Below are positions 33,011 to 44,640 of a stretch of DNA of 64,000 bases, piece by piece. The stretch spans positions 35,193,578 through 35,257,577 of the forward strand of contig NC_086378.1 of the NCBI RefSeq assembly GCF_036588685.1. Direction: 5' to 3'. The notes under the pieces are model-generated. The model did not search any database. It was not told where the DNA came from and worked only from the letters and a program-made list of their open reading frames with translations. This DNA comes from Mytilus trossulus (lineage: Eukaryota > Mollusca > Bivalvia > Mytilida > Mytilidae). The translations under genes were made by a program, and so were the position numbers. Position 1 is the first letter of the stretch; each line of letters opens with the position of its first letter.

Positions 33011-36000
33011 TTATCCAGAGTAACCATGTCGACTAGGTTTACCATACCGCTGAGGTCTCTTAAACCTGTAACTTCTGATTGACGTTTGTACTTTGCAGTT
33101 TCTTCCATTATCAAATGGCTCAGAATTTGGACAACGCACTTGTTTGTTGTTCCGTTTTTGGCATATAGACGGCAAATTGCAACCAATTGGTCGAGACATA
33201 TCACGCATCAACGGTTGATCTAAAAGCATTAAAATCACAGCGTTAACTAAGAGATAAAACCGTACTGCAATATGCATGATATGTACAGAATTGAAACATA
33301 TTTGATTAAGAAAAAATTTAATATTAAAGTAGTTTACAGAGTTTATCGATTAGTTAATTGTTAAAAGTCAAGTTTTGAAAAGGACAAACATGTGTGTGCG
33401 TGAATAGCTTGATATTCAAACGGTGTGGTACGAAGAGGGTACACAGATACCTATCTTGCTTTGCATATATTTATATATATATAAAAAAAGCAACTTTATT
33501 AACAAAATTGAAAATGTCGCCAAGATCAAGGCAACTTGTTGAGACCATGTCAAATTTGAGACCGGGTTCTTGTCTATCAATGACGGTCGCATGTTCACTT
33601 TATACATCTAACTACTAAATGAGAAGACCTCATTTTGTGTGTAGGTTCTTTTCCTTCCACAATAAATTAATCATCATGCCTCTGTGTCCTATAGGTGCCA
33701 TGCATAGTCGCATTTTTCATCCTCGCTTATGATTATTCAGTTTGGGTTATTTTTTGGAGAACAACGAAAATAAAGGCGTCCGGATATTGTTTCCATCATC
33801 GAACGGACTTTAATTTTTAAGTCATAGACAAGACTTCTGTTTAGGACTGTTTATAAGATACTTGTGGACAGGACAATTATTTTCGCGTTTTTCTGTGTAC
33901 TATGATCATTCATATACTATAAATAAAGTGTATTTGCTTTTTACTATCTATTTCAAGTGTACTATTCACGGCGTTCTGTCGTATATTATATAGAGAGTGT
34001 CTATATAATATTATCAGTGACCGCCGTGGATAGTCCAAATAATTATGACGTCTTGAAAGGCTGAATTAATCAAAATTCTGTGACTCCTTCCTACGCATCA
34101 CAGAAAAAAATAATTAAAATAGCCTTTCTAGACGTCATTATTATTTGGACTACGCCGTGGATAGTAAACTTTGAATTGCCACAATGATGGTAAATAGCAA
34201 ATATAACACTTTATTTATAGTATATATATGTATGTTCATAGTATACAAAAAACGCGAAAATAATTGAAATTAGCAGAAAAACTAAAAATAACGGGCTTTG
34301 AAAAAAAAGGGGACGACTAAAAAAAAATGTCCTATCCCCAAGTACCTATGACTTTTGATATCTTTCCTGAAATTCTCCACTCAAAAAGTCTTTTACAAAC
34401 ATTCATCCTACAACAGTATACATAGTTTCAACCACGCTCTAAATGCCCGCGATTTCGCAGGTGTTTTCTAGTTTTATTTAAGTCTGTATTGCTCTGAGAT
34501 TTTTTACCTTTGACTTGTGTTTCTCACTTACTAATGTTCAAATCAAATCATATTTTCTTGTATATTTTTATTTTTTTTTCTATTATGTAAGATCCAACAG
34601 GCAACATGCGACCTATTGATCCCCCAAAACATTTTTTCAATACATTGTTTTGTTTTAACGTGCAGGCAGCATTATACCGCTTAAGATAAGATTTGATTTC
34701 CAAATTCCGACATTGACGCGGTTACGTGTTTATACATCTGTTACAACCTAACGAAGCAAATTTAAACCTGCAACCAGTTCTTTATCGCTTGGTACGAAAA
34801 CAACGAATTTTGACATAAGTTCGAAAGAGTCTGCTGATATTTCAATATACTATAAATATAGTGTATTTGCTTTTTACTATCTATTTCAAGTGTACTATTC
34901 ACGGCGTTCTGTCGTATATTATATAGAGTGTCTATATAATATTATCAGTGACCGCTGTGGATAGTCCAAATAATTATGACGTCTTGAAAGGCTGAATTAA
35001 TTAAAATTCTGTGACGCCTTCCTACGCATCACAGAAAAAAATAATTAAAATAGCCTTTCTAGACGTCATTATTATTTGGACTACGCCGTGGATAGTAAAC
35101 TTTGAATTGCCACAATGATGGTAAATAGCAAATATAACACTTTATTTATAGTATATATGTATGTTCATAGTATACAAAAAACGCGAAAATAATTGAAATT
35201 AGCAGAAAACTAAAAATAACGGGCTTTGAAAAAAAAGGGGAGGAGTAAAAAAAATTGTCCTGTCCCCAAGTACCTATGACTTTTGATATCTTTCCTGAAA
35301 TTCTCCACTCAAAATATTTTTTACAAAAACTCATCCTACAACAGTATACATAGTTTCAACCACGCTCTAAATGCCCGCGATTTCGCAGGTGTTTTCTAGT
35401 TTTATTTAAGTCTGTATTGCTCTGAGATTGTTTTACATTTGACTTGTGTTTCTCACTTACTAATGTTCAAATCAAATCATATTTTCTTGTATATTTTTAT
35501 TTTTTTTCTATTATGTAAGATCCAACAGGCAACATGCGACCTATTGATCCCCCACAACCTTTTTTCAATACATTGTTTTGTTTTAACGTGCAGGCAGCAT
35601 TATACCGCTTAAGATAAGATTTGATTTCCAAATTCCGACATTGACGCGGTTACGTGTTTATACATCTGTTACAACCTAACGAAGCAAATTTAAACCTGCA
35701 ACCAGTTCTTTATCGCTTGGTACGAAAACAACGAATTTTGACATAAGTTCGAAAGAGTCTGCTGATATTTCAATAGAAAAAGAAAGTCGTACGTTTGCCA
35801 ACTGGAAACGGTTCACTGCGTCGAATCGTACGCTAGTAATTATGTTCTTATGAAAATCCGAAGATAAAAACATTAAAGCAAGTACTTATTATATACAGTC
35901 ATTGCTAGAAAGGAGTATTTGGAATTGCATGTAGTCTTTTTTTTAATTTATATAAATATAATATACTCACTTCGAGCTGTAAGGGAAAAAAATGTTTCAA

Positions 36001-39000
36001 TGAAAATAGTAAATACATCCATAAACAAAAGTAAAAAATATGACACTGATGCGTATTCCAAAGACGTTAAGCACTAAAAATTGCTCGGAGTCTTGATAAG
36101 ATTATTTAACCTAGTATATACAAACTGGTATGTGTAGTTTTTCCTTTCATCACAACATATCAACATGAATTTTGACGCGTTTCTTTCTTTTATTCACACA
36201 CAAATTCTTCATCAGGATTTTTTAAATGTAAAGTACGTTTTAATTGGAAATTTATAGTGACAGATTATGGAGGCTTTAACCGCCTGCTCAAAGTTAAAAC
36301 AATCCCCACAAACCCGGACGGTGAGGTTAATGACGTTATTGGATGTGTAAAGATATCCAGCAGACTTTCTTCTATCGGTAGTATCCTTAATCTTCATTTC
36401 ACTGGATTTTATGATGTTAGTACTCATTGAGACGTTCATTATTGAGTTTAAGAAAATCGTCAATATATCCAAATGTGGTATTAAATATCTTTACAAGATG
36501 CGTTTTCTTCTTGTCTTTGAAAAGTTTTTGTATGAATTCTGCCGGATATAAGTACAAAAATAGTCGTTCAGTAGACGTGCACAATTAGTACTCATGAGAA
36601 TACCAACTTTCTGCTAAAATATAACTCCACCAAACTCAACAGATATTTAAGTAGATAAATAAAAATATCCGGCATTAAGTTGGTGTTTTTTTGCGAGGAT
36701 CAGTGTATTTTTCACAAAATAAGTTAGCTTTGTTTAATGAGACGATGTAGTCAATTTTTGAATTGTAAAGAGTAAAAAATATCCCAGTATTTTGATATTA
36801 CTGTAAAATTGTAAAGATTGCAATTGAATTTTTTTTTACTACATCTTTAGAATTCGCATCTTATTAACACCGCTGGTTTAACATATCTCATTGAAAATAT
36901 TTCAAAAGACCATCTTAGCAGTAGAAAGAAAGGTTGAAGCACTTAAGAAAGATTTAAGTCATACATTTTTTATGACTCAGCTATATATCGTTCTTTACAA
37001 GGTTTGTTGTGAAGTTGATGTATCCAGTATAAAAATTGCAGATTTTGCATCGTCATTTTTTATGTTGATATCAAAGGGGAGAAAGACGGACTACATTTTA
37101 TTCTTTCGTGGATGTAGAGGTGTATATGGTATTCCCAGTTGTGCTTTGAATTTCTAATTCTATAGTGAGACATTCCAAATATTTAGTTTTGCTTTTACAA
37201 CAATATTGTTTAATTAAGTCTTTGTCTGCTGACAATATTTTTAACCGGATTTTTGTGACAAAAATGTCGGTTATTGGTTTGGGGATGCTCGGCGGGCGGG
37301 CGGGCGGCCGGGCGGGCGGGCGGTCGGGCAGGCGGGCGGGTGGGCATCAATCAAATGTTGTCCGTGCATTAACTCATGAACCGTTCAACCAAAGCTTTTA
37401 TAATTTTAATATGTTGTTACTGACAACAAAATGAAGGTCAAGTTCAATAATGGCGATTTTGACTTTTACCGTTCAGGAGTTATGGTTCTTGAAAGATTGA
37501 AAAATGGCGTTTCCAGTCGTGTCCGTGCATTTACGCATGAACTGTTCTACCAATGCTTCCCAAATTGTAATATGTTGTAAATGATGACTAAATGGAGGTT
37601 AAGTTCAATAATGACGATTTTGACTTTTACCGTTCAGGAGTTATGGTTCTTGAGAGATTGAAAAATGGTGTTTCCAGTCGTGTCCGTGCATTTTCTCATG
37701 CACCATTCAACTAAAGCTTTTCAAATTTTAATATGTTGTTACTGATGACAAAATAGAGGTCAAGTTCAATAATGACGATTTTCACTTTTACCGTTCAGGA
37801 GTTATGGTTCTTGAAAGATCGTAAAATGGTGTTTCCATTCACGTTATTGCATCTACTCACGAACCATTCAATCTAAGCTTTTCAAATTTTAATATGTTGA
37901 TACTGATGACAAAATAGAGGCCAAATTTGATATTGACGATTTTCACTTTCACCAATCAACAATAATGGTTCTTGTGATATTGCCAGGACACAAATAAATG
38001 CTAATACATCCGATTTGCTGTCGTTGTGACAGCCTCTTTTTTATGTTTCCTCTGCCATTCGCTGTCTATGATTTCTGAAGTGAATGACAGAGATTCGATA
38101 CAGACAATGGTAAGCACATTTAAATGAATTATAATGTTAACAGTAATTTAAATGGAAACGTTAACTCACATTAGAAGCAGGTTATAGGTTTATCATCACT
38201 GTTTGTTGAAAAAACTTTCCATAAATCTTAATAACTGTAAGGGGAGAGATTCTTACATAACTAATCTATAGTTATAGTATATAAGTTTTTAAAAGGAAGT
38301 AGTAGAATAAAATCACGAGTTCTTACCTGAAAAATAAACAGGTCCTGAAAATTTTGAAGCATCACACATCTCACAGAAAGGTAACAGAGTCTCGCTTCCT
38401 GTAAAATCAAAGTTTCTATTTGCTTTATTAACTGATGGCAGGCGCGTAGCTACGTTTACGTCAAAACGCCCGGCCGTAAACTTGAATTTGAATTTGAATG
38501 AATATTTTATAAATCATAATAAAGTAATTTGATTAAAAAGAGTGTAATAGCAGAATCAAATCGGTAATAGGCAAATGGAATTTTGCGTATCAACTTGACG
38601 AAATTTACTTTTCAGCCAAATGGTATCATATAATGTATTCATGATATTTGTTCATTTTCTGTCAAGTCTGAATCTACTGTGAGTTCTATACTCAATTCCC
38701 TTTTTCAATGAGGCTCTTCAACTTTGTACTTGTTTTGCTTTTTAACTATTTTGATATGAGCGTCACTGATGAGTTTTATGTAGACGAAACGCGCGTCTGG
38801 CGTACTTAATTATAATCCTGCTACTTTTGAACTATTGTTTAAATAAATCATTATCATTTTGTGGTTTATAGATTTGTCAGCGGCGATCAGGTTCAGTATG
38901 CTGTTAAACTTTTTTTTTATAAATAACAATAACTTTGCAAGACCTTTGTGAAATTTTACGGAAGTTGAACAGGAACTGTTTATGCCAAAAGAGTAAACTG

Positions 39001-42000
39001 ACTGAGAGCCTAATATTAAAGTTAACTTTCCCGTGTTTTACGGACAAAACTAGCATGTTCTAATAATTATAGTCTGGGGTTGACATTTTTTACACAACAA
39101 TTTCTTTGTCAAATCTTCATAGAGTTATATAACATTTTAGCAGAATTCAAGCATTTTTTATAATTTGTGTCTGAAGCAAAGTTTTGAAAGTAAATTTGTT
39201 TATTCATTTCTCAGTATTATACCAACAGACGTCTTTTTATAAAAATTATAAATGCACAAATCTTCATGGATTGAAACTTGGGCCAAAACTAATGATCCAG
39301 ATCAAGAAAAAATGTCTTAAAGAAACTGTTTGATTTTTAAAATACTGTAATGGACTGCTTTTTTGCGGGGGAAATCTCAGACGAGAACCAGGATTCCACA
39401 GAACCCTTTACGATATCTTATATTGCACCTGAACATCTCTGAAGATTAGTTATTATATAATTGCATGTTTGTTTTCGAAATTTGGACATAAAACGGTATT
39501 TTTGTTGACTGAGTGCTTTACCCTTCAGATCTTTTTTAAACATTTTAAAAAATTGACTGGTTTTGATATTTTCTCTGAATCCAATCCATTATATTTCAAA
39601 TTAACAAAATGAATAATTTAACATAACAAGTTAACCATTTATATTCTGAAATATGTTGCTACTGATGAGTTTTTTATGACCGGAATGGTTTTTATCTCGA
39701 TAACTCGTTAGCTTCCGAGGGCTTCACTCCCTAACTCTAAATCACCACCAGTAATTGTTTGACATGGACTCTCCTATAAGTTCGGGCGTACACGTAAAAA
39801 TGACCTAGCTACGCCACTGGATGGCTTTATATGTGCTTCGGGTAAAATGGTCTGCTTTTGTATACGTTTTGCTACCCTCTTTCATATAAAATATCTGGGA
39901 AAATTGAATAATTTTGTTGTAGCGTGACGTTGCCAAAATACTCGTTAAATATTTTTTGCGTTGAAACACGATATACTTTTTACTCTTTTTACTCTTTGAA
40001 ACATTCCCCATTTCCATTCTCAATTTTTGATACTATTAATTCACATTGAATGATGGAAAAAGAAACCTATTATATCCTGACTTGGCACATGCCTTCCCTT
40101 ATGCAGAAAATGGTACAAAAACATTAAAATGGGTTATATTATATGATATTATCTAATAGGTTGATGTATATTACACAAATAAATTTATTTGTTTGCTCTA
40201 TCTATACAACTTGTCTTGGATAAAAAAAAAATGTAACATAACTTTGTACAGTGCCATAGTAAATCAAATGCTGCCACTAGAAGCATCTTTGTCATCATTG
40301 TTTACACATTGCAATTCCGTCAAATGGAACTCAAAATTTTTATATACAAATGGCCACCGACATGGTACAACAGGTTATAAATTGGCATAATGATATACAC
40401 GGAGTTTGTTCGTATCAAAATATCTTATCATTAAGATTTGTTTATTGAGATCTAAACAAATATTAAAAAAAAGAAATGTTCTTTTGACCGATACTGCCAA
40501 TAACACATTAAATTTCGTCCGTATCAACTGCTTTTCTGGATTTAACTTCAATAAGAACGCTTAAATAAGACGCATGAGTAATTTTATTATTATTCAAATC
40601 TCTTAAATCAATTAAGAAGATGACAATTAAAGTATAACAAAAATAATGAATAAAATGAACTCCAAAAGGAAAGAGACTCGATGCGTCTTCTGCTATGCAT
40701 GTATCCTCCGCCATGCGATTCCAATCCGTTTAAATATAAGGAAAGGATAAAATCGGTACATGCGCATGTTGGAAGAGAAACCGAGTATTCTTGAATTTAA
40801 TGATATAATAACATTAACGGTACCAGTTTTACTGTACCACATGCGTTTTTCGACAATGAATATCTCTTCAGTGATATTTGATGCCAAAAAAAAAATGAAA
40901 ATCCAAATCTTTTACAAACTCTGAAACCAAAAAGGAACAACATTAAAGTCAAACCCGGACAAGCCGGAAAAAAACTTAAAATGCAAGCCGCTAAAAGTGC
41001 GAAAAAATGTCGCTTGCCAGTTGAGACACAAACACAATTCTTAAACAGATTCATGTTTGTACTAAATTAGTAGGACTTAGAAAAATATAAATGAAAAGCA
41101 TAAGCTCTGAGAGTATACTCGACATGAAAGGTATTTGTATAAGTAAAGAAACATATATTCAATAAAATATATGTACATAATTATTACATAGGTTTTAGAA
41201 ATGTACAATAAGTAGATATAGGAAGATGTGGTGTGAGTGCCAATGAGACAACTCTCCATCCAAATAACAATTTAAAAATTAAACCATTATAGGTTAAAGT
41301 ACAGCCTTCAACACGGAGCCTTGGCTCACACCGAACAACAAGCTATAAAGGGCCCCAAAATTACTAGTGCAAAACCATTCAAACGGGAAAACCAACGGTC
41401 TAATCTATATAAATAATAAGAACTTTTTATCATTATTTTCTCACATTTTTAGTTGTAGCCAATAGTCATCAGCAAAAGTTTACAGTCTTACAATAATTCG
41501 ATATCGAAATCACAGGTGTTATTTACTATTATGTTTAATGTATGAAATAAACCTTACCCACGCTGAAGTATTCGAACCAGTCGGTAGCAGTTAGGGCAAT
41601 AAACTTGAAGCAAAAATATAGTCCAAAATCGCTATCAGAAAAAAAAGAAAAAAAAAGTAAAAGTCGTGTTCTACAGCCTCTTCAACATATAAAAACATTT
41701 CAAAATGTGTGTGTGTCTGAATATTTGGATCATGCAACACGATACAATTTTTAATAGGTCCATCACAATATTTGATGTTAAAGCATTGGAGCACTATGAT
41801 ATAAGCGTTTAACAGATTGAAACAGATATTAATGTCAGCGCAAAATGATTTTAAAATGTCAGTAGTGTTAAATACAACATTAGGACAAACTGTCAAAATC
41901 AGTGGAAGAGCATGACTCATTTGATTGGCAGACACTACCGATCAAATAGTACTCGCAATTTAAAAAAAAGTTCAAACCCAATTGCAACTTTCCAGATTAA

Positions 42001-43941
42001 TGTATATAGTATTGTTATTTGCTTTTGTGCTCCATTCAACGAGGAAAGCTCTTTCCAACTGATATTTACAATTGCATAGCTGTTGCTTCGCTTTCATCTG
42101 TTAGGGAGAGAGGTTATGCGCTCACAAAAAGGATTAACCCGCCACATTCTTTATGTGCCTGTTATTCAGTGGTTGTTGCTCATTGTTGCATGTAATATTT
42201 GATTTTTGTTTCTTGTTTTAGTAAAATTCAGTTCTCTGGTAGGTTCACATTATATCATATCGATGCCTTGGGTTTTCTGTAAAGGATATAAGCCGATAAA
42301 AGTCCATTCAGAATTGACTGTTAGAGATCCGGATCCTGTAGTTCAGTGGTTGCCGTTGGTTCAAGTCTGTAATATTTGTTTTTTGTAAATTGTTTTGTTA
42401 TAAATGAGGCCGTTAGTTTTTTCAATTGAATAGTTTCATATTTTTCATGTCGAGGCTTTTCATAGCCGATTATACGGTATTGCTTTTTCTCATTGTTGTA
42501 ACTTTAAATAACACAATATGTTTGTTTGATTCATTTTTTTTTCGAATTTGCCAAATACGGGGAGATAACTCCGATAAAGTAAAGTTCAGTTTCCTATAAT
42601 TTCTTACATCCACTTCATTTGAACTTTGGTGGGTAGTTTTCTCATTGACAATCATACCACATGTCCTTATTTTTACATAGTAAAGTAAAGACTAGACCAC
42701 ACGAACTTAATTAAAATTCCTTAATGAAGTCGGGTGCTCCGGAAGTGACCTTTTGCTTCTAGGTTTTTACTTTTCATACAATCTTACCTGATTATAAAGA
42801 AAGGCCCCTGTCTCATAATACATTCAGATATTGATGTCTGATCTCCTATTGGCCGTGATAAGTTGGTATATGTACCAAAGGATGGATTATTGAGAATCCA
42901 TATAGTAGACTGCTTTCCCAGGAGTGGTATGTTTTCTCTAAATTCGCACGGAAATAAGCATCGTGAAGGCTTGGCTATGAAAATAAAAACTTAATATGAG
43001 TTAACCGGAATATCAGGAAGTGATCATAACACAACAACTTACCAATTTCAATACAACTTATAAACAGAAAAAACGAAAGACTAACAACAGTTTTAATCCT
43101 TTTCATGTTTATTATTACTTGAGGTGGCTCGGGTGTCTCTTCCTCCATCTTGGATTTTGAAGAAGGAGATAACAATTGCTCTAGGTCTTTAATAAAATGT
43201 GCAAATTTTGAGAGTAGTATGTAATTTAATTGTAATAAGACTTCTAATGTAAACATAGAAAATGATGTGTTTTATCATATTTTACGGCTGTATTTTCTAA
43301 ATATCACAATATGTTTGTTTGATTCATTTTTTTTTCAAATTTGCCAAATACGGGGAGATAACTCAGATAAAGTAATTTTACAATAGAAAATGTTGTGAAT
43401 TTACCTATTTTAATATGTAGCAAGAAAACAAGTCTGCTGACCCCATATTTTTATTTTTCTAATCTGAAGGCATGTTATAATAGGAATCTTCTCACATTTT
43501 ATCTAAATATTCTTCGGTGTAGTTTTCATTTTATCACACTTAATTGGATTTTCTATGTTATTGAAGGTATGCTATAATTGGTTTATATTCATAAGTACGG
43601 AAAGATTATGTTAAATATACTTCAAAGCAATACTTACTAAATGGAAAGGGTTTTGGTCATTGTTTAAGGTCGTTTGATGATCTATAGATGCTTACATCTA
43701 TGTCCCATTGGTCTTTAGTAGACAATTGTCTCTTGTGAATATATGTCTCATCGGCAATCATACCACATCTTCTTTTTTTTTTATAGTTGTGTCATTATCA
43801 ATCGAGTTTCATCTTTTAATTTTTTTATTACTTTCATACATTACATGTATGATTAGAAATTTCCATACAGTACCTACCTTGATAATAAGAATGAACAACA
43901 CAAACTGTTAACAGGACAAACAAAAGAATTTGGAAACCCAT
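33011..43941 (-). CDS. Gene 2: paralogous five-exon secreted cysteine-rich protein (201 aa), complete
   Basis: Exons on the minus strand are 43941-43878, 42974-42788, 41631-41558, 38398-38327 and 33219-33011 (64, 187, 74, 72 and 209 nt; 606 nt, ending TAA), all GT-AG with the same phases as gene 1. The signal peptide is MGFQILLFVLLTVCVVHSYY. Exon 2 carries PSRCLFPCEF, a segment SRPIGDQTS, and SECIMRQGPFFI. Exon 3 carries YFCFKFIALTATDWFEYF. Exon 4 carries PFCEMCDASKFSGP. Exon 5 carries RPIGCNLPSIC, RCPNSEPFDNGRNC and RYGKPSRHGYSG. Ten mature Cys match gene 1 in position. The stop comes earlier than in gene 1 because its GGA TAT AGG AAA has become GGA TAA. The introns hold several transposon insertions, so the locus is about twice as long as gene 1. 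Function is unknown; the family argument is the same as for gene 1. Confidence 0.84.
33730..34400. mobile_element. Foldback (palindromic) MITE in gene 2 intron 4
   Basis: Arms are inverted around about 34090. The left arm CAATTATTTTCGCGTTTTTC...ATACTATAAATAAAGTG matches the reverse complement of the right arm CACTTTATTTATAGTATA...AACGCGAAAATAATTG. The inner TAGTCCAAATAATTATGACG pairs with GACGTCATTATTATTTGGAC. No ORF. Homologous intron of gene 3 lacks it. Confidence 0.75.
33914..35776. repeat. Tandem duplication (about 930 bp x 2) in gene 2 intron 4
   Basis: 33914-34845 and 34846-35776 are nearly identical. The unit is most of the foldback MITE plus about 400 bp of intron (CAACAGGCAACATGCGACCT, TTGACGCGGTTACGTGTTTA). 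The second MITE copy starts inside the left arm, at ATACTATAAATATAGTG, directly after GATATTTCAAT. The equivalent gene 3 intron (59090-59410) has the sequence once. Confidence 0.85.
35971..35976 (-). other. Candidate 6-nt micro-exon of gene 2 (CTCGAA)
   Basis: The minus strand reads TTTTTTTCCCTTACAG, then CTCGAA, then GTGAGTATAT: a strong acceptor and a strong donor six bases apart. If spliced in, GAT at the exon 4/5 junction becomes GCT-CGA-AAT (Ala-Arg-Asn), in frame. Confidence 0.65.
36205..36740 (-). mobile_element. Fragment of a second Penelope-like RT in gene 2 intron
   Basis: Minus-strand pieces FGGVIFQQKVGILMSTNCAR (RT motif B region), then HLDILTIFLNS and KIKDTTDRRKSAGYL, are collinear with the RT at 16.0-17.0 kb but diverged and with stops. 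Motif C is not recognisable. Confidence 0.55.
37200..38035. mobile_element. Element with GGGC tract and 161-bp tandem repeats
   Basis: Starts near AACCGGATTTTTGTGACAAA, has a GGGC/GGCG microsatellite (37287-37345), then just over three tandem copies of a unit of about 161 bp (ACCGTTCAGGAGTTATGGTT at about 37469, 37630 and 37792), then GCTGTCGTTGTGACAGC, which can form a hairpin. A core tandem repeat beside a microsatellite is the plan of bivalve pearl-like (Helitron-related) elements; I could not confirm Helitron ends. Confidence 0.55.
37287..37345. repeat. GGGC/GGCG microsatellite
   Basis: About 59 bases of (GGGC)n with few interruptions, in sequence that is otherwise about two-thirds A+T. 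Confidence 0.9.
38439..39819. mobile_element. 1.38-kb TIR element in gene 2 intron 3
   Basis: Left end CAGGCGCGTAGCTACGTTTA and right end (reverse complement) CAGTGGCGTAGCTAGGTCAT are imperfect inverted repeats. GATGG flanks both sides (38434-38438 and 39820-39824). The homologous gene 3 intron reads straight through (TTAACTTATGGCTTTATATG at 60221). No transposase ORF, so non-autonomous; the ends look hAT-like but the 5-bp duplication is atypical. It carries hammerhead copy D. Confidence 0.7.
38760..38803 (+). ncRNA. Hammerhead ribozyme motif, copy D (intact core)
   Basis: GCGTCA, CTGATGA, stem II GTTT/AGAC (one G-U pair) with loop TATGT, GAAAC, CGCGCG, GTC, TGGCGT. All core residues are present and stem I pairs fully. 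Flanks (GCTCTTCAACTTTGTACTTG before, AATCCTGCTACTTTT after) match the short element family loosely. Confidence 0.72.
41222..41400 (+). repeat. Abundant dispersed repeat in gene 2 intron 3
   Basis: GAAGATGTGGTGTGAGTGCC, AATGAGACAACTCTCCATCC, then ATAGGTTAAAGTACAGCCTT. Its place in gene 3 intron 3 is empty. Confidence 0.65.
42150..42668 (-). repeat. Abundant dispersed repeat, minus orientation, long copy
   Basis: Includes the CAGTGGTTGTTGCTCA block, CCTGTAGTTCAGTGGTTGCC, AGGCCGTTAGTTTTTTCAAT and TTCTCATTGACAATCATACC. Sits just downstream of gene 2 exon 2, in intron 2. Confidence 0.6.
43640..43778 (-). repeat. Abundant dispersed repeat in gene 2 intron 1
   Basis: GTCATTGTTTAAGGTCGTTT, GATGATCTATAGATGC and CATCGGCAATCATACCACAT. 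Confidence 0.55.
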
Positions 43942-44059
43942 TGCAACTAATTGGCTGAAATAAATCAGAGTGGTATGTTGTAGTGTAGTGAGCAAAATAT
44001 TGTGAACCCATTTAAAACTGGTCGAGACGCTTCTCCGACATATTTCTAGGGTGCACATA

Positions 44060-44640
44060 CAACCCGCACTTAAGATCAGTTATGAAACGTTGCAGACGAA
44101 ACACATAGTATTAGTTCACTACTTATAACAATAAAAAAAAAGAGTTAGATTAGACCGAGGGACATTCCATACCCATAAGTAAAATTTTGACACATTCAAT
44201 TTATTTAGAAAATTGGTAAACTTATAATGTTGGTATTCTTTCAGAAATAAAATAATTGAAAACTACTACTGCTATCTGAACTATAAACGAATTATCGTAA
44301 TCAACATTTTCAGAGGAATAATGTATAAATTCTTGAACAATTTACAACTGATGAAAGACCTTATAGTTGTAAGATGTATTCATAAATTTATCAAAATACA
44401 TTTAGGTTTGTCCTCATTACAAAGGGACACGTCTGAGGAAAAACATGAGTGAAAAATAAAAAATATGAGCAAAGAACTGTTTAAATAAGTCACATGGCAT
44501 TATGATTATTTTTAACCACATCGAAATGTAACCTTGCCTTAAACGATACCTGCTTTCCTCCTTGCAATCAGCTATTCTAATGGTATTAAAAAAATAATGT
44601 TTTGTATTCTAATGAGTTTAAAACGCACTTTAAACATTAG
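44060..44640. other. Gene 2 upstream flank
   Basis: Expected to contain the gene 2 promoter or 5'UTR exon. AT-rich; nothing beyond the acceptor before the ATG is identifiable. Confidence 0.35.

Noticed and set aside
36891-37157. 88-codon ORF with a Lys-rich start
   Set aside because: Frame opens at TTG, lies in a repeat-rich intron of gene 2 and lacks splice or poly(A) context.
37165-37434. 89-codon ORF with Gly-Arg repeats
   Set aside because: The Gly/Arg run is translation of the GGGC microsatellite.
40693-41259. Minus-strand ORFs of 60-85 codons in gene 2 intron 3
   Set aside because: No conservation of frame with gene 3 intron 3 where the DNA aligns; composition fits random AT-rich sequence.
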